Shown one piece after another: positions 30,176 to 39,788 of a DNA stretch of 64,000 nt (position 1 is the stretch's first letter; every line of letters begins with the position of its first letter). The stretch is from Stutzerimonas balearica DSM 6083 (GTDB lineage Bacteria > Pseudomonadota > Gammaproteobacteria > Pseudomonadales > Pseudomonadaceae). The notes below the pieces were generated by a model, which had not been told where the DNA came from, did not search any database, and saw only the letters and a program-made list of their open reading frames with translations. The stretch covers positions 682,001-746,000 of the forward strand of contig NZ_CP007511.1 of NCBI RefSeq assembly GCF_000818015.1, read 5' to 3'. A program made the position numbers and the translations under genes.

Positions 30176-31803
30176 GGGCTGGCACGCTTGCGGTCGAGGC
30201 GGGCGTTGCGCACCGCGTGGAACAGCGACCAGGCCAGCACGCCGATGGCCAGCAGCACCACCAGCCGGAACACATCGATGAATGCCAGCACGTTGGCTTC
30301 GCGGGTGACCTCACGATCGAGCGCCGCGGCACCCAGCGCCTGGCGCAGCGCCGGATCGCTCTGGCGCGGCCGCTGTGCGCCCGCTGCCTGGTTCAGTCGG
30401 GCGGCGACCTGCGGGTCGGTGGCGATCACCTGCTCGGTCAGGTGGGCCGAATGGAACTTCTCGCGCAGCACCTGATAGCTGCCGAGCACGGCCGGCCCGG
30501 CCAGGCCGCCGAGCGACTGGGTGAGCGAGAACACCACGACAAAGCTGACCAGGTAACCCGGCCCGTTGCGCAGCGCCTTGCCGATTCCGGTGATCGCCAG
30601 CGGGCCGAGAAACAGACCGCCGGCAAAGGCCGCCAGCCCCTGGCTGAGAAACATGTCGTGCGGCCGGGTCAGGTCGCTGGCGTCGATGTCCAGATAGCCG
30701 GCGGTGCCGATCAGCACGATCGCCAGGAGGATCTGCGGGATCGCCGTCTTCGGCGTGAAGGTCAGGGCGCTGAAGGCGATCCCCATGACCGTGCCGAGCA
30801 GGATTACCGCATACAGCGGCTGCAATTGCTCGGCCCCCATGCCGAGGGTCTGCAGCAGGCCGACCGCGCCGTAGTTCTGCTCCGAAAGCAGAAAGCGCAG
30901 GGCCAGCGCGCCAAAGGCGAACCGCAGCATCTCGGCAGTACCCAGCCAGCGCGTCTGCAGCAGTGGGTTGCGCCGATGGTGTTCGATCATCACCGCGAAG
31001 CACAGCAGGACCAGTGCGGCGATCAGCGCGTAGGCCAGCCAGGGTTGCTCGGTCCACCACTGCAGGCGCGCCTGGGCGAGCACCGCGGCGAGCAGTGCCA
31101 GCGCCGGTGCGACCAGCAGGAAAGTGACGAAATCCAGCGGCTCGAAGGCCTTGATGCGCTCGCCCAGCGGCAGCTTGAGCACCACCACCGCGGCCAGCGA
31201 GCACAGGGCCAGGCCGCTTTCGAAGACGTACAGGCGGTGCCACTGATCGAGGTCGAGCAGCGCCGGCGACAACAGCCAGGCGATCGGCGTGGCCAGCTGG
31301 GTCACGCCGAAGCCGACGATCACCCCGCGCGGCAGGTCGGCCCTGCGAAAGGCCTGCAGCATGTAGAACAGCGCCAGGCTGCTGGTGGTCGCGCCGGCCA
31401 GGCCGCTGGCCGCGCGCACGAAGATCGCCATGGCCAACCCTTCGACGAACACGTGCGCGATAGTCAGCGCGGCATACAGCGCCAGGCCGATCTCGGCGAA
31501 GCGGCGCAAGCCGTACTGCTGACGAAACTTGATCAGCAGCAGATTGGTGGAGGCGTTGACCATGAAGTAGGCCGCCGGCAGCCAGGCGCCCTGGCTCGGC
31601 GTCAGGCCCAGGTCGCCCTGGATGCTCGGCAGGTTGGCCAGCACCAGCGCATTGCCGAGCCCGCCGGTCAGCCCGACCAGCACCGAGACGCCGGCATAGG
31701 CCAGCCGCACCGGCATGCTGTGCAGCAGGATCGCGGGCGAGCCCGGCATGGTCGGGCGTTCGTGCGGTTCCCAGCGGGGGACCGGGGCGAGGTATTCGGG
31801 CAT
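30172..31803 (-). CDS. MFS drug-efflux permease (DHA2/EmrB-like)
   Basis: The 543-residue protein has about 14 membrane spans, the DHA2 count, with the N-terminal LPSIQGDLGLTPSQGAWLPA motif and PLAITGIGKAL later. It is a proton antiporter exporting drugs or other toxic compounds through the fusion protein and channel encoded next. The ATG at 31803 (MPEYLAPVPRW) is chosen because upstream residues look non-coding. There is no regulator gene next to it. Confidence 0.88.
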   Translation of the reverse strand: MPEYLAPVPRWEPHERPTMPGSPAILLHSMPVRLAYAGVSVLVGLTGGLGNALVLANLPSIQGDLGLTPSQGAWLPAAYFMVNASTNLLLIKFRQQYGLRRFAEIGLALYAALTIAHVFVEGLAMAIFVRAASGLAGATTSSLALFYMLQAFRRADLPRGVIVGFGVTQLATPIAWLLSPALLDLDQWHRLYVFESGLALCSLAAVVVLKLPLGERIKAFEPLDFVTFLLVAPALALLAAVLAQARLQWWTEQPWLAYALIAALVLLCFAVMIEHHRRNPLLQTRWLGTAEMLRFAFGALALRFLLSEQNYGAVGLLQTLGMGAEQLQPLYAVILLGTVMGIAFSALTFTPKTAIPQILLAIVLIGTAGYLDIDASDLTRPHDMFLSQGLAAFAGGLFLGPLAITGIGKALRNGPGYLVSFVVVFSLTQSLGGLAGPAVLGSYQVLREKFHSAHLTEQVIATDPQVAARLNQAAGAQRPRQSDPALRQALGAAALDREVTREANVLAFIDVFRLVVLLAIGVLAWSLFHAVRNARLDRKRASP

Positions 31804-32016
31804 CGGCTCGTCGGCTGAGGGCGGGTGACAGAAGTGGGACAACCCGGGCGCAGGAAAGATTGCCTGGCGCGGAAGAAACGCGGCCCCCACCTGTGCGACG
31901 CGCGGGGGGGCCGGTGATTGACATTTATCAACCGCGCGCCGGTGCGGCACGCGCAGGCTGACCGCTGTCCATTCATGGCGCCGTCAGCCGTTGCGCCGCG
32001 CCTGCGGAGAAAGCAC

Positions 32017-33636
32017 ATGGCACACACCCGGATCCTGTTTCGCAGCGCCGCGCGCGAGAAGGTGCTGCGCGGCACCACCCAGCTGGCCGACGCCGTGCGC
32101 GTGACGCTGGGGCCCAAATCCAAGTCGGTGCTGATCAAGCGGCAATGGGGCCCGCCGATGGTCTGCAACGACGGCGTCACCATCGCCAAGCAGGTCGAGC
32201 TGGAAGACCCCGAGGAAAGCCTCGGTGCGCAGATGCTGCGGCAGGCCGCCGAGCGCACCGGCGAGGCCGTCGGCGACGGCACCAGCACGGCTACGGTGCT
32301 GGCCCAGGCGATCTTCGCCGATGGCGTGCGCAACGTCGTCGCCGGTGCCAGCGCCATCGACATCAAGCGTGGCCTGGACCAGGCGCTGAAAGTCGCCATC
32401 GCTTCGCTCGCCTCGCAGTCGCGGCCGGTGCGCACACGCAAGGAAAAGGCCCAGGTGGCGACGCTCTCGGCGCATAACGACGAGGCGATGGGCGAGCTGG
32501 TCGCCGACGCCATGGAAAAGGTCGGCGGCGAAGGCGTCATCACCGTCGAGGAGTCGAAGACCCTCGAAACGGTGGTCGAGGTGGTCGAGGGCATGCGCTT
32601 CGAGCGCGGCTACGTCTCGCCCTATTTCGTTACCGACACCGAGAAGATGCAGGCGGTGCTGGAAGACGCCTACCTGTTGCTCAGCGACCAGAAGATCGGC
32701 CTGCTCAAGGACCTGATCCCGCTGCTCGAACAGATTGCCAAGAGTGGCCGGCCGCTGCTGTTCATCGCCGAGGATATCGACGGCGAGGCACTGGCCACGC
32801 TGATCGTCAACCAGATCCGCGGGGTGCTGCGCGCCGTGGCGGTGAAGGCGCCGGGCTTCGGCGAGCGACGCAAGGAGCTGCTGCAGGACATCGCCGTGCT
32901 CACCGGCGCCCAGGTGATCTCGCCCGAGCCCGGCCTGTCGCTCGAGCAGGTCGAGCTGGCCCAGCTCGGCCGTGCGCGGCGCGTGGTGGTCGACCGCGAC
33001 AGCACCACGCTGATCGGCGGTGCGGGCACGCGCGAGGCGCTCGAGGCGCGCCTGCAGCAGATCCGCGTGCAGTTGGACAAGACCGGCAGCGACTACGACC
33101 GGGAAAAGCTGCAGGAGCGCCTGGCCAAACTCGCCGGCGGCGTCGCGGTGATCCGTGTCGGCGCGCCCACCGAAGCGGAGATGAAGACGCGCAAGGACGC
33201 CCTCGACGATGCGATCGCTGCGACCAAGGCGGCGATCGCCGAAGGCATCGTGCCGGGTGGCGGGCTGGCGCTGCTGCGCGCGGTCCAGGCGCTGGCCGAG
33301 GAAGAGCCGCGGCATCAGGGCGACGCGCGCACCGGTGTGCAGATCCTGCGTCGCGCGCTGGAGGCGCCGGCCCGCACCATCGCCGAGAACTCCGCGGTGG
33401 ACGCCGGCGTGGTGGTGGCGCGCATGCTGGCCGAGCCCGGCACCGTCGGCTTCGACGCCGCGGCCAACCGCTACGTGGACCTGTACGAAGCGGGGATCAT
33501 CGACCCGACCAAAGTCGTGCGGGTGGCGCTGGAAAACGCGGTGTCGGTGGCCAGCGTGCTGTTGCTGACGGAGGCGACACTGACCGAGCTACCGGAGCCG
33601 CAGACGCCAGCATCCGAGCCGCCGCTGCCGGGCTGA
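32017..33636 (+). CDS. GroEL/Hsp60 chaperonin paralogue without groES
   Basis: This 539-residue protein is a full-length type I chaperonin. Nucleotide-binding segments are [21 protein letters not shown] and [12 protein letters not shown], with the catalytic Asp in [10 protein letters not shown] and the VPGGGLAL loop. It lacks the Gly-Gly-Met tail, ending in a Pro/Glu-rich stretch instead. No groES is adjacent. A GGAGA site precedes the ATG. It is divergent enough from housekeeping GroEL to be a second copy, perhaps for specific clients or stress; that role is inferred. Confidence 0.9.
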   Translation: MAHTRILFRSAAREKVLRGTTQLADAVRVTLGPKSKSVLIKRQWGPPMVCNDGVTIAKQVELEDPEESLGAQMLRQAAERTGEAVGDGTSTATVLAQAIFADGVRNVVAGASAIDIKRGLDQALKVAIASLASQSRPVRTRKEKAQVATLSAHNDEAMGELVADAMEKVGGEGVITVEESKTLETVVEVVEGMRFERGYVSPYFVTDTEKMQAVLEDAYLLLSDQKIGLLKDLIPLLEQIAKSGRPLLFIAEDIDGEALATLIVNQIRGVLRAVAVKAPGFGERRKELLQDIAVLTGAQVISPEPGLSLEQVELAQLGRARRVVVDRDSTTLIGGAGTREALEARLQQIRVQLDKTGSDYDREKLQERLAKLAGGVAVIRVGAPTEAEMKTRKDALDDAIAATKAAIAEGIVPGGGLALLRAVQALAEEEPRHQGDARTGVQILRRALEAPARTIAENSAVDAGVVVARMLAEPGTVGFDAAANRYVDLYEAGIIDPTKVVRVALENAVSVASVLLLTEATLTELPEPQTPASEPPLPG

Positions 33637-33644
33637 TGGCGGGT

Positions 33645-34760
33645 TCAGCTGCCCGCGTCGGGCCAGGCCAGCTGCCATCCGCCCCCAGCCGAAGGGCTCA
33701 GGCTGCAGCCGAACGGCGCGTATTCGCGCTCGAGCGTGGCCCGCAGCCACGCCTGGTCCTCGCCTTCGGCGGCCTGGATGCTGAACTGGCGCTGGCGCGT
33801 CGGATACAGGCTCAGGGCATGCAGGCGCCCGTCGCTGCCGAGCGTCGGAAAATAGAGCAGGCCCAGATCGCTGCGGTAGCTGTCGTAGCCGTCGATGCCT
33901 TCGTAGTCGTCCAGCAGGCCGCCGCAGCCGTAGAGGATCAGGCGGCCGCGGTAGACCTCCAGGGCTTTGACGTGGTGCGACGAGTGACCGTGGATGAGGT
34001 CGACGCCGGCCTCGTCGATCAGCCCATGGGCGAAGCGGACCTGCGCCGGTGCCACGCCGAAGTCCCAGTTGCCGCCCCAGTGCAGCGACACCAGCACACG
34101 ATCGCCTGGCTGCTTCAGCGCCCGGATGTGCCCGGCGACTCGTGCCAGGCTGCGCGGCGACAGCTCGTCGAGCCGCGCGATGCCGGCGCTGCGCTCGCCG
34201 GCGGCCCATTCCGCCGGCACGCCGCACTCGGGGGTGGCATAGGCGAATGCCAGCAACCGCCCGCCGCTGGCCACCGGCAGGATCGCCGGGGCCGCCGCGC
34301 CGGCGCGGTCGAACCCGGCGCCGCAATGACGGATGCCCAGGCGATCGAGCGCGGCAAGGGTGTCGGACAGCCCGGCCTCGCCCCAGTCGAGCACATGGTT
34401 GTTGGCCAGGCTGCAGCAATCGAGGCGCACCGCCGCGAGCAGCGCCAGGTTGGCCGGGTGCATGCGGTAGTTGATGCCCTTGGGCGCGGGCTGGCCGCGG
34501 CTGGTGATGGCCGTTTCCAGATTGACCAGGCCGACATGCGGCCGCTGATGTGCCAGCACTTCGGGCACCACGCCCCAGACCTGGCGGTAGTCCTGCGGCC
34601 GGGCGATCGGCCCGTTGCGCCGCTCGGCCAGGGCAACATAGTCGTTCGCATCGCTCACCCAGCTTTCATACAGCCGCGGGTCGCCGGGGTGCGGCAGGAT
34701 CTGGTCGATGCCGCGGGCCGGCATCAGGTCGCCGCCGAGAAAAAGCCGCAGGTCGGGCAT
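33645..34760 (-). CDS. CapA-family (PgsA-like) metallophosphatase-fold protein
   Basis: The 371-residue protein has the CapA domain: LFLGGDLMPARGID at the start, LVNLETAIT, DCCSLANNHVLDWGE, VSLHWGGNWD and HGHSSHHVKALEV. These are the metal-site motifs of the calcineurin-like fold. Relatives take part in poly-gamma-glutamate capsule synthesis, but no capsule genes are nearby. No signal peptide is visible, so it is probably cytoplasmic. The role is unknown. Confidence 0.85.
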   Translation of the reverse strand: MPDLRLFLGGDLMPARGIDQILPHPGDPRLYESWVSDANDYVALAERRNGPIARPQDYRQVWGVVPEVLAHQRPHVGLVNLETAITSRGQPAPKGINYRMHPANLALLAAVRLDCCSLANNHVLDWGEAGLSDTLAALDRLGIRHCGAGFDRAGAAAPAILPVASGGRLLAFAYATPECGVPAEWAAGERSAGIARLDELSPRSLARVAGHIRALKQPGDRVLVSLHWGGNWDFGVAPAQVRFAHGLIDEAGVDLIHGHSSHHVKALEVYRGRLILYGCGGLLDDYEGIDGYDSYRSDLGLLYFPTLGSDGRLHALSLYPTRQRQFSIQAAEGEDQAWLRATLEREYAPFGCSLSPSAGGGWQLAWPDAGS

Positions 34761-34860
34761 GGCCGCTGCCTCATGGTCCGTTTGCCGCCATCTTTGGCGC
34801 TGGCGTGGAGCTAGAGTTTGATCGATATCAGCTCGCCGCTACGGCGAGACGGAGCCGCCG

Positions 34861-36222
34861 ATGACCGCCAAGCCCCCGCGACTCGCCGCCCCCGGCGTGC
34901 TGCTTACCGACCTCTACCAGCTGACCATGCTGCAGGGGTACTTCGAGCGCGGCATGACCGAGACCGCGGTGTTCGAGTTCTTCGCTCGAGAGCTGCCGGC
35001 CTGTCGCCACTTCTATCTGGCCGCGGGGCTGGAGCAGGCGCTCGACTACCTCGAGCAGCTGCGCTTCAGCCCCGCGGAGCTGGCCTGGCTGGCCACCCAG
35101 CGGATGTTCAAGCCAGCCTTTCTCGACTACCTGGCCGCGCTGCGATTCACCGGCGACGTGCATGCGATGCCCGAGGGCACGCCCTTCTTCGCCGACGAGC
35201 CGATCCTGCGGGTCACCGCGCCGCTGCCGGAGGCCCAGCTGGTCGAGTCGCGGCTGATCAACCTGCTGCATTTCCAGACGCTGGTCGCCAGCAAGGCTGC
35301 GCGCATCGTGCTGCAGGCGCCGGGCAAGCGCCTGGTGGACTTCGGCCTGCGCCGGTCGCACGGCGCCGAGGCCGGGCTGTTTGCCGCGCGGGCGTCCTAT
35401 CTGGCCGGGTTCTCGGCGACCGCCACGGTCCTGGCGGGAGCCCAGTTCGGCATTCCGTTGGCCGGCACCATGGCGCACTCGTTCGTCCAGGCGCACGCCG
35501 ACGAGCGCGAAGCCTTCGCCCATTTCGCCGAGAGCCTGCCGCAGTCGGTGGTCTTGCTGATCGACACCTATGACACCGAGGCTGGCGCCGCCAGGGTGGT
35601 CGAACTGGCTCCGCAGCTGGCGGCGCGTGGTCTCGCGGTGCATGGCGTGCGGCTCGACTCCGGCGATCTCGGCGCGCACGCGCGGCGGGTGCGGGCGATT
35701 CTCGATGCCGGCGGGCTGGGCCGGGTGACCCTGTTCGCCAGTGGCAGCGTGGACGAATACCTGATCCGTGACCTGCTGGCCCAGGGGGCGCCGATCGACG
35801 GCTTTGGCGTAGGTACGCGGCTGGATACGTCCAGCGATGCGCCGGCGCTCGATTGCGCCTACAAATTGCAGGAATACGCCGGACGGCCGTGCCGCAAGCG
35901 CTCCGAAGGCAAGGCAACCTGGCCTGGACGCAAGCAGGTCTATCGACGCTACGACGAGGCCGGCTGCTGCCAGGGCGACACGCTCGCGCTCGACGCCGAG
36001 GTTGCCGACGGCGTGCCGCTGCTCGCACAGGTGATGCATCAGGGGCAGCGCCTGCGGCCCTCGCCGAGCCTCGACGAGGTGCGCCGCTACACCCGCGCGC
36101 AGTTGGCGAGCCTGCCGCCGGCGTTGCGCGGGCTCGACCCGGCACCGCCCTACGCGGTGCGGATCAGCGCGTCCATCCGTGCGCTGGCCGCCGAGGCGGA
36201 CCGCTTCAGCGCGGGTCTCTGA
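34861..36222 (+). CDS. pncB: Nicotinate phosphoribosyltransferase
   Basis: The 453-residue enzyme makes nicotinate mononucleotide from nicotinate and PRPP. Family motifs are LLTDLYQLTMLQGYFERGM, the DFGLRRSHGAEAGLFAARAS active-site segment, GTMAHSFVQA and RLDSGDLG. It is divergent from pncA and prs: nicotinamidase supplies nicotinate and the PRPP synthetase supplies PRPP, so the three make a compact NAD-salvage set. Confidence 0.93.
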   Translation: MTAKPPRLAAPGVLLTDLYQLTMLQGYFERGMTETAVFEFFARELPACRHFYLAAGLEQALDYLEQLRFSPAELAWLATQRMFKPAFLDYLAALRFTGDVHAMPEGTPFFADEPILRVTAPLPEAQLVESRLINLLHFQTLVASKAARIVLQAPGKRLVDFGLRRSHGAEAGLFAARASYLAGFSATATVLAGAQFGIPLAGTMAHSFVQAHADEREAFAHFAESLPQSVVLLIDTYDTEAGAARVVELAPQLAARGLAVHGVRLDSGDLGAHARRVRAILDAGGLGRVTLFASGSVDEYLIRDLLAQGAPIDGFGVGTRLDTSSDAPALDCAYKLQEYAGRPCRKRSEGKATWPGRKQVYRRYDEAGCCQGDTLALDAEVADGVPLLAQVMHQGQRLRPSPSLDEVRRYTRAQLASLPPALRGLDPAPPYAVRISASIRALAAEADRFSAGL

Positions 36223-36243
36223 GCCCGCGCTGGTCGGCGCTCG

Positions 36244-36873
36244 CTAAGCGCGCTCGAGCACCTCGACGCCGGCCGCGCGCATTGCCGCCAGCGCCTTGGC
36301 CACCGAGCCCTCGATGTCCAGGCCGCGGCAGGCCTCGGCCAGCAACACCGTTTGAAAGCCCGCCCGGCGTGCGTCGAGCGCCGAATACAGGACGCAGTAG
36401 TCGGTCGCCAGGCCGGCGAGGAACAGCCGGCGGATACCGCGTTCGCGCAGATAGCCGCAGAGCCCGGTCGGCGTGCTGCGGTCGTTTTCGTAGAAGGCCG
36501 AATAGGAATCGATGCTGCGCCGGTAGCCCTTGCGCAGGATCAGCTCGGCCCGCGCCGTCAGCGCCAGCTGCGGATGAAACTCGGCGCCAGGGCTGCCCTG
36601 GACGCAGTGCTCGGGCCACAGCGTCTGCTTGCCGTAGCCGAGCGTCACGGTCTCGAACGGCTGGTGGCCGGGGTGCTGGCTGGCGAAGCTGTGATGGTCG
36701 GCCGGGTGCCAGTCCTGGGTTAGCACGATGTGCTCGAAACGCTCGGCCAGGCGGTTGATCGGCGCTATCACTTCGTCAGCCGCGGGCACCGCCAATGCCC
36801 CACCGGAGCAGAAGTCGTTCTGCACGTCGATTACCAGCAGCAGGTCATCCGAGTTCGGTTGCAGCCTGTTCAT
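36244..36873 (-). CDS. pncA: Nicotinamidase
   Basis: The 209-residue hydrolase converts nicotinamide to nicotinate. It shows the catalytic Asp in DVQNDFCSGGAL, metal ligands in TQDWHPADHHSF, the catalytic Lys in ILRKGYR and the nucleophile Cys in LATDYCV. It is the distal member of an overlapping group (kinase, prs, pncA), with 4-nt overlap to prs. Confidence 0.93.
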   Translation of the reverse strand: MNRLQPNSDDLLLVIDVQNDFCSGGALAVPAADEVIAPINRLAERFEHIVLTQDWHPADHHSFASQHPGHQPFETVTLGYGKQTLWPEHCVQGSPGAEFHPQLALTARAELILRKGYRRSIDSYSAFYENDRSTPTGLCGYLRERGIRRLFLAGLATDYCVLYSALDARRAGFQTVLLAEACRGLDIEGSVAKALAAMRAAGVEVLERA

Positions 36874-37826
36874 AGGCCGTATTCCTCGGTCAGCGAGGCG
36901 GCGACCAGCGCCGTGGTGTCGAGAATCTCCAGGCGCCGGGCGCAGAGGGCCGGGTCGAGGCGGAACGGCGGCACGCTGTCGCCGATGAGGATGCGCTCGA
37001 ACAGGGGGCTGTCCAGCAAGGCGCTGCCGCCGGTGAACAGGCCGTGGGTGGCGGCGGCGAACAGGCGCGTCGCCCCCGCAGCCTGACAGGCCTGGCCGGC
37101 GCGCAGCAGGGTGCCGCCGGTGCTGATCAGGTCATCGAGGACGACCGCGACCGCGCCCTTCACCTCACCGACCAGGAGGCCGCCGGTGACCACGTCGTTG
37201 GCCCGGTACTTTTCCATGAAAGCGCTGCCGACCGGTCGCCCGAGGCGGCGTTCGAGGGCCTGGCGAAAGCGCTCGGCGCGCTTGGCGCCGCCGGCATCGG
37301 GCGAGACCGCCACGACCCTGGTGTCGGCTGGCAGGTCGGCGAAGCGCTCGGCGAACAGCTCGGCGCCTTCGAGGTGGCGGGTCGGGATGCGAAAGGCGTT
37401 GTCGAATGCGGCCGGGTTGTGCACGTCGATGACGCTCAGCCGCGCGACTCCGGAAGCTTCCAGCAGCGCCGCAACATAGCGGCTGATGATCGGGTCCTGG
37501 TATTGGGTACGGCGCTCCTTGCGGGCGTAGCACAGGTACGGCGCGACCACATGCACGCGCGCGGCACCGGCATCCCTGAGTGCTCCGCAAAAGAACAGCA
37601 GGCGGCAGAGCTTGTCGTTGACGCTACGTTCGACCTCGCCATGGAGCGAGTGGAATACCACCACCTGGCGGCCGAGCACCGGCTCCAGCGGGCGGCTCTT
37701 GTGCTCGCCGTCCTCGAAGTCGCGCTCCTCCAGCGCGGCCAGGGGCAGGCCGAGGCGGTTGGCGACGCGGCTGGCGTAATCCTCGCTGCCGTGCAGGGCG
37801 AACAGCAGGGGAGTCGATGGGATCAT
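36870..37826 (-). CDS. Ribose-phosphate pyrophosphokinase-like protein
   Basis: This 318-residue protein makes PRPP from ribose-5-phosphate and ATP. It has RRTQYQDPIISRYVAALLE, VIDVHNPAAF and the PRPP loop VLDDLISTGGTLL. It is diverged from housekeeping Prs (usually about 315 residues and beside ipk or pth), so this is probably a second copy dedicated to NAD salvage with pncA and pncB. It overlaps both neighbours by 4 nt. Confidence 0.85.
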   Translation of the reverse strand: MIPSTPLLFALHGSEDYASRVANRLGLPLAALEERDFEDGEHKSRPLEPVLGRQVVVFHSLHGEVERSVNDKLCRLLFFCGALRDAGAARVHVVAPYLCYARKERRTQYQDPIISRYVAALLEASGVARLSVIDVHNPAAFDNAFRIPTRHLEGAELFAERFADLPADTRVVAVSPDAGGAKRAERFRQALERRLGRPVGSAFMEKYRANDVVTGGLLVGEVKGAVAVVLDDLISTGGTLLRAGQACQAAGATRLFAAATHGLFTGGSALLDSPLFERILIGDSVPPFRLDPALCARRLEILDTTALVAASLTEEYGL

Positions 37827-38884
37827 GGGCGGCTCCTGTGGTCGACGGTCGTTTGGGCGATGGCCAGGTCGGTTGGTGCGCCGAGCCGTTCCAGGTAGTG
37901 CTCGGCCTGCCGCAACAGCGCCTGGGCGCGACGCGCCTTGTCCGCGGCGAGTTGCGCGTTGGGCTGGCGGCCGGCGCTGCAGGCCTGGGTAAACGAGCGG
38001 GTGGCCGCGCGCAGCGACAGGAACAAGGGTAGCGGACGGACGTCATCCGGCACTTCGCCGTGGCGCAGGTAGCGGCGCAGCAGGTGTTCACCGAGGACGG
38101 CGAGGCCGTGGTGATCGAGGTCCATGAGGACGAAGGCGAGATCGAATAGCACATCGATGCAGGCCAGCCGCTCGCTGAACTCGATGCCGTCGAACAGCGT
38201 CGGCTGGCCGTCGAGCAGGCAGATGTTGGCCAGGCGTAGGTCGCCATGGCAACGCCGCACGCAGCCAGCGAGGCGGCGTCGTTCGAGCAGCGGGGCGAGC
38301 TGTTCGAGCGCGTCGAGCGCGCCACGGTGCAGGCGTTCGACGGCCTCGGCCTCGAGCAGCGCCGGGTAGCGGCGCAGTTCGCGGTGGTTTTCGGCGATGA
38401 CTTCGGCGATGCCCTGCGCGCCGCCAAAGGTCGGCGTGACCTCGGCGGCAGCATGAAAGCGCGCGATCTCGTCGCCCAGGCGCTCAGCTAGGTCGACGTT
38501 GAGGTTGCCGCTGCTGGCGAGGCGTTCGAACAGGGCGTCCTGCGGGAAGCGGCGCATTACCACCACCCAGTCCAGCGCGTGCTCACCGCCACCATCGAAC
38601 ACCAGCCCGCCGGTGCCGGCGCGGTCGATCGAGCGCACTTCCAGATACAGCGTCGGCGCAGTGCGGCGATTCACCACCAGTTCGGCGCGACAGGCCCGCT
38701 CGCGGCTCTCGCGGCTGCGAAAGTCCAGCGCCGCATAGGCCACCGCACGCTTGAGCTTGTAGGCCCGGCGGCCATGCAGAAAGATCACCGACCCGTGGGT
38801 GTCGATGCGCTCGACGACACCGTCCGGCTCGCCATAGCTGGCCGGGCGGGAAAGAAAGTCGATGACCTCGGCCTGGCTATCCAT
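37823..38884 (-). CDS. Aminoglycoside-phosphotransferase-fold kinase (COG2187-like)
   Basis: The 353-residue protein has a protein-kinase-like fold: GSVIFLHGRRAYKLKRAV at the nucleotide-binding lobe, RRCHGDLRLANICLLDGQ as the catalytic loop (His-Gly-Asp) and LFDGIEFSERLACIDVLFDL as the metal-binding segment. Longer relatives carry an extra P-loop domain that is missing here. It is the first gene of the kinase-prs-pncA group. The phosphorylated substrate is unknown. Confidence 0.75.
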   Translation of the reverse strand: MDSQAEVIDFLSRPASYGEPDGVVERIDTHGSVIFLHGRRAYKLKRAVAYAALDFRSRESRERACRAELVVNRRTAPTLYLEVRSIDRAGTGGLVFDGGGEHALDWVVVMRRFPQDALFERLASSGNLNVDLAERLGDEIARFHAAAEVTPTFGGAQGIAEVIAENHRELRRYPALLEAEAVERLHRGALDALEQLAPLLERRRLAGCVRRCHGDLRLANICLLDGQPTLFDGIEFSERLACIDVLFDLAFVLMDLDHHGLAVLGEHLLRRYLRHGEVPDDVRPLPLFLSLRAATRSFTQACSAGRQPNAQLAADKARRAQALLRQAEHYLERLGAPTDLAIAQTTVDHRSRP

Positions 38885-39106
38885 GTATCGCTCCGCAGGT
38901 GGCGGGCGGCAGCGGGCCTGCCGTGGCGCGCAAGGCTTCGGTATGGCGCAGGGCGAGGCATAACGGCGTCAACGCGATGATCGATCCTCCCTTGGTGATC
39001 GGAGCAGCCGCTGGTGACGGCACTGCCTGATCAGAGCGTAGCTGCCCATGGCGGTTCGAAGGGGGCGGAAGGATCGGGACGAAGGGCGGGGGCGTGAAAG
39101 GCAGGC

Positions 39107-39137
39107 AATAAAAAAGCCGGCTTGTGGCCGGCTTTTA
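39107..39137 (-). terminator. Rho-independent terminator after ppa
   Basis: On the minus strand the hairpin AAAAGCCGGC-CACAA-GCCGGCTTTT is followed by TTATTG, 16 bp after the ppa stop codon. The strong 10-bp stem and U tract make this a confident intrinsic terminator. Confidence 0.9.
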
Positions 39138-39152
39138 CGGGGTGGCGTTGGC

Positions 39153-39680
39153 TTACTTCTGGTAAGCCGCAACCGCCTTGTTGATCGCGGCGCGGGCGGC
39201 GTCGGCGCCTTCCCAGCCTTCGACCTTGACCCACTTGCCCTTCTCGAGATCCTTGTAGTTCTCGAAGAAATGCTTGATCTGCTCGATCAGCAGCGGCGGC
39301 AGGTCGGTGTATTCCTTAACGTCCTTGTACAGCTGAGTCAGCTTGTCGTGCGGGACGGCGATCAGCTTGGCGTCGCCGCCGGCTTCGTCGGTCATGTTCA
39401 GCACGCCGACCGGACGGCAGCGGATGACCGAACCCGGGGCGACCGGATAGGGGGTCACGACCAGCACGTCGAGGGGGTCGCCGTCGTCGGCCAGGGTGTG
39501 CGGGATGAACCCGTAGTTGGCCGGGTAGAACATCGGGGTGGCCATGAAGCGGTCGACGAACAGGCAGTCGGTGTCGTGATCGATCTCGTACTTGATCGGC
39601 GCGTGGTTGGCCGGGATCTCGATGGCGACGTAGATGTCGTTCGGCAGGTCTTTGCCGGCCGGGACTTTGCTGTAGCTCAT
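39153..39680 (-). CDS. ppa: Inorganic pyrophosphatase
   Basis: The 175-residue family I enzyme hydrolyses pyrophosphate to phosphate. The signature [11 protein letters not shown] carries metal-binding aspartates; [16 protein letters not shown] and [11 protein letters not shown] are also typical. The ATG at 39680 ([10 protein letters not shown]) gives the family N-terminus. It is a single-gene unit with its own terminator. Confidence 0.97.
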   Translation of the reverse strand: MSYSKVPAGKDLPNDIYVAIEIPANHAPIKYEIDHDTDCLFVDRFMATPMFYPANYGFIPHTLADDGDPLDVLVVTPYPVAPGSVIRCRPVGVLNMTDEAGGDAKLIAVPHDKLTQLYKDVKEYTDLPPLLIEQIKHFFENYKDLEKGKWVKVEGWEGADAARAAINKAVAAYQK

Positions 39681-39788
39681 GAAGGAAAGGCTCCGTGATC
39701 GGCCAGCGCGGCCTGGGGGCGTAAAAAAGTGGGCGCGATTATAGGCGCATTGCGCCGGGCAATGCACGCCGGCTTCGACGCGCCCAAT

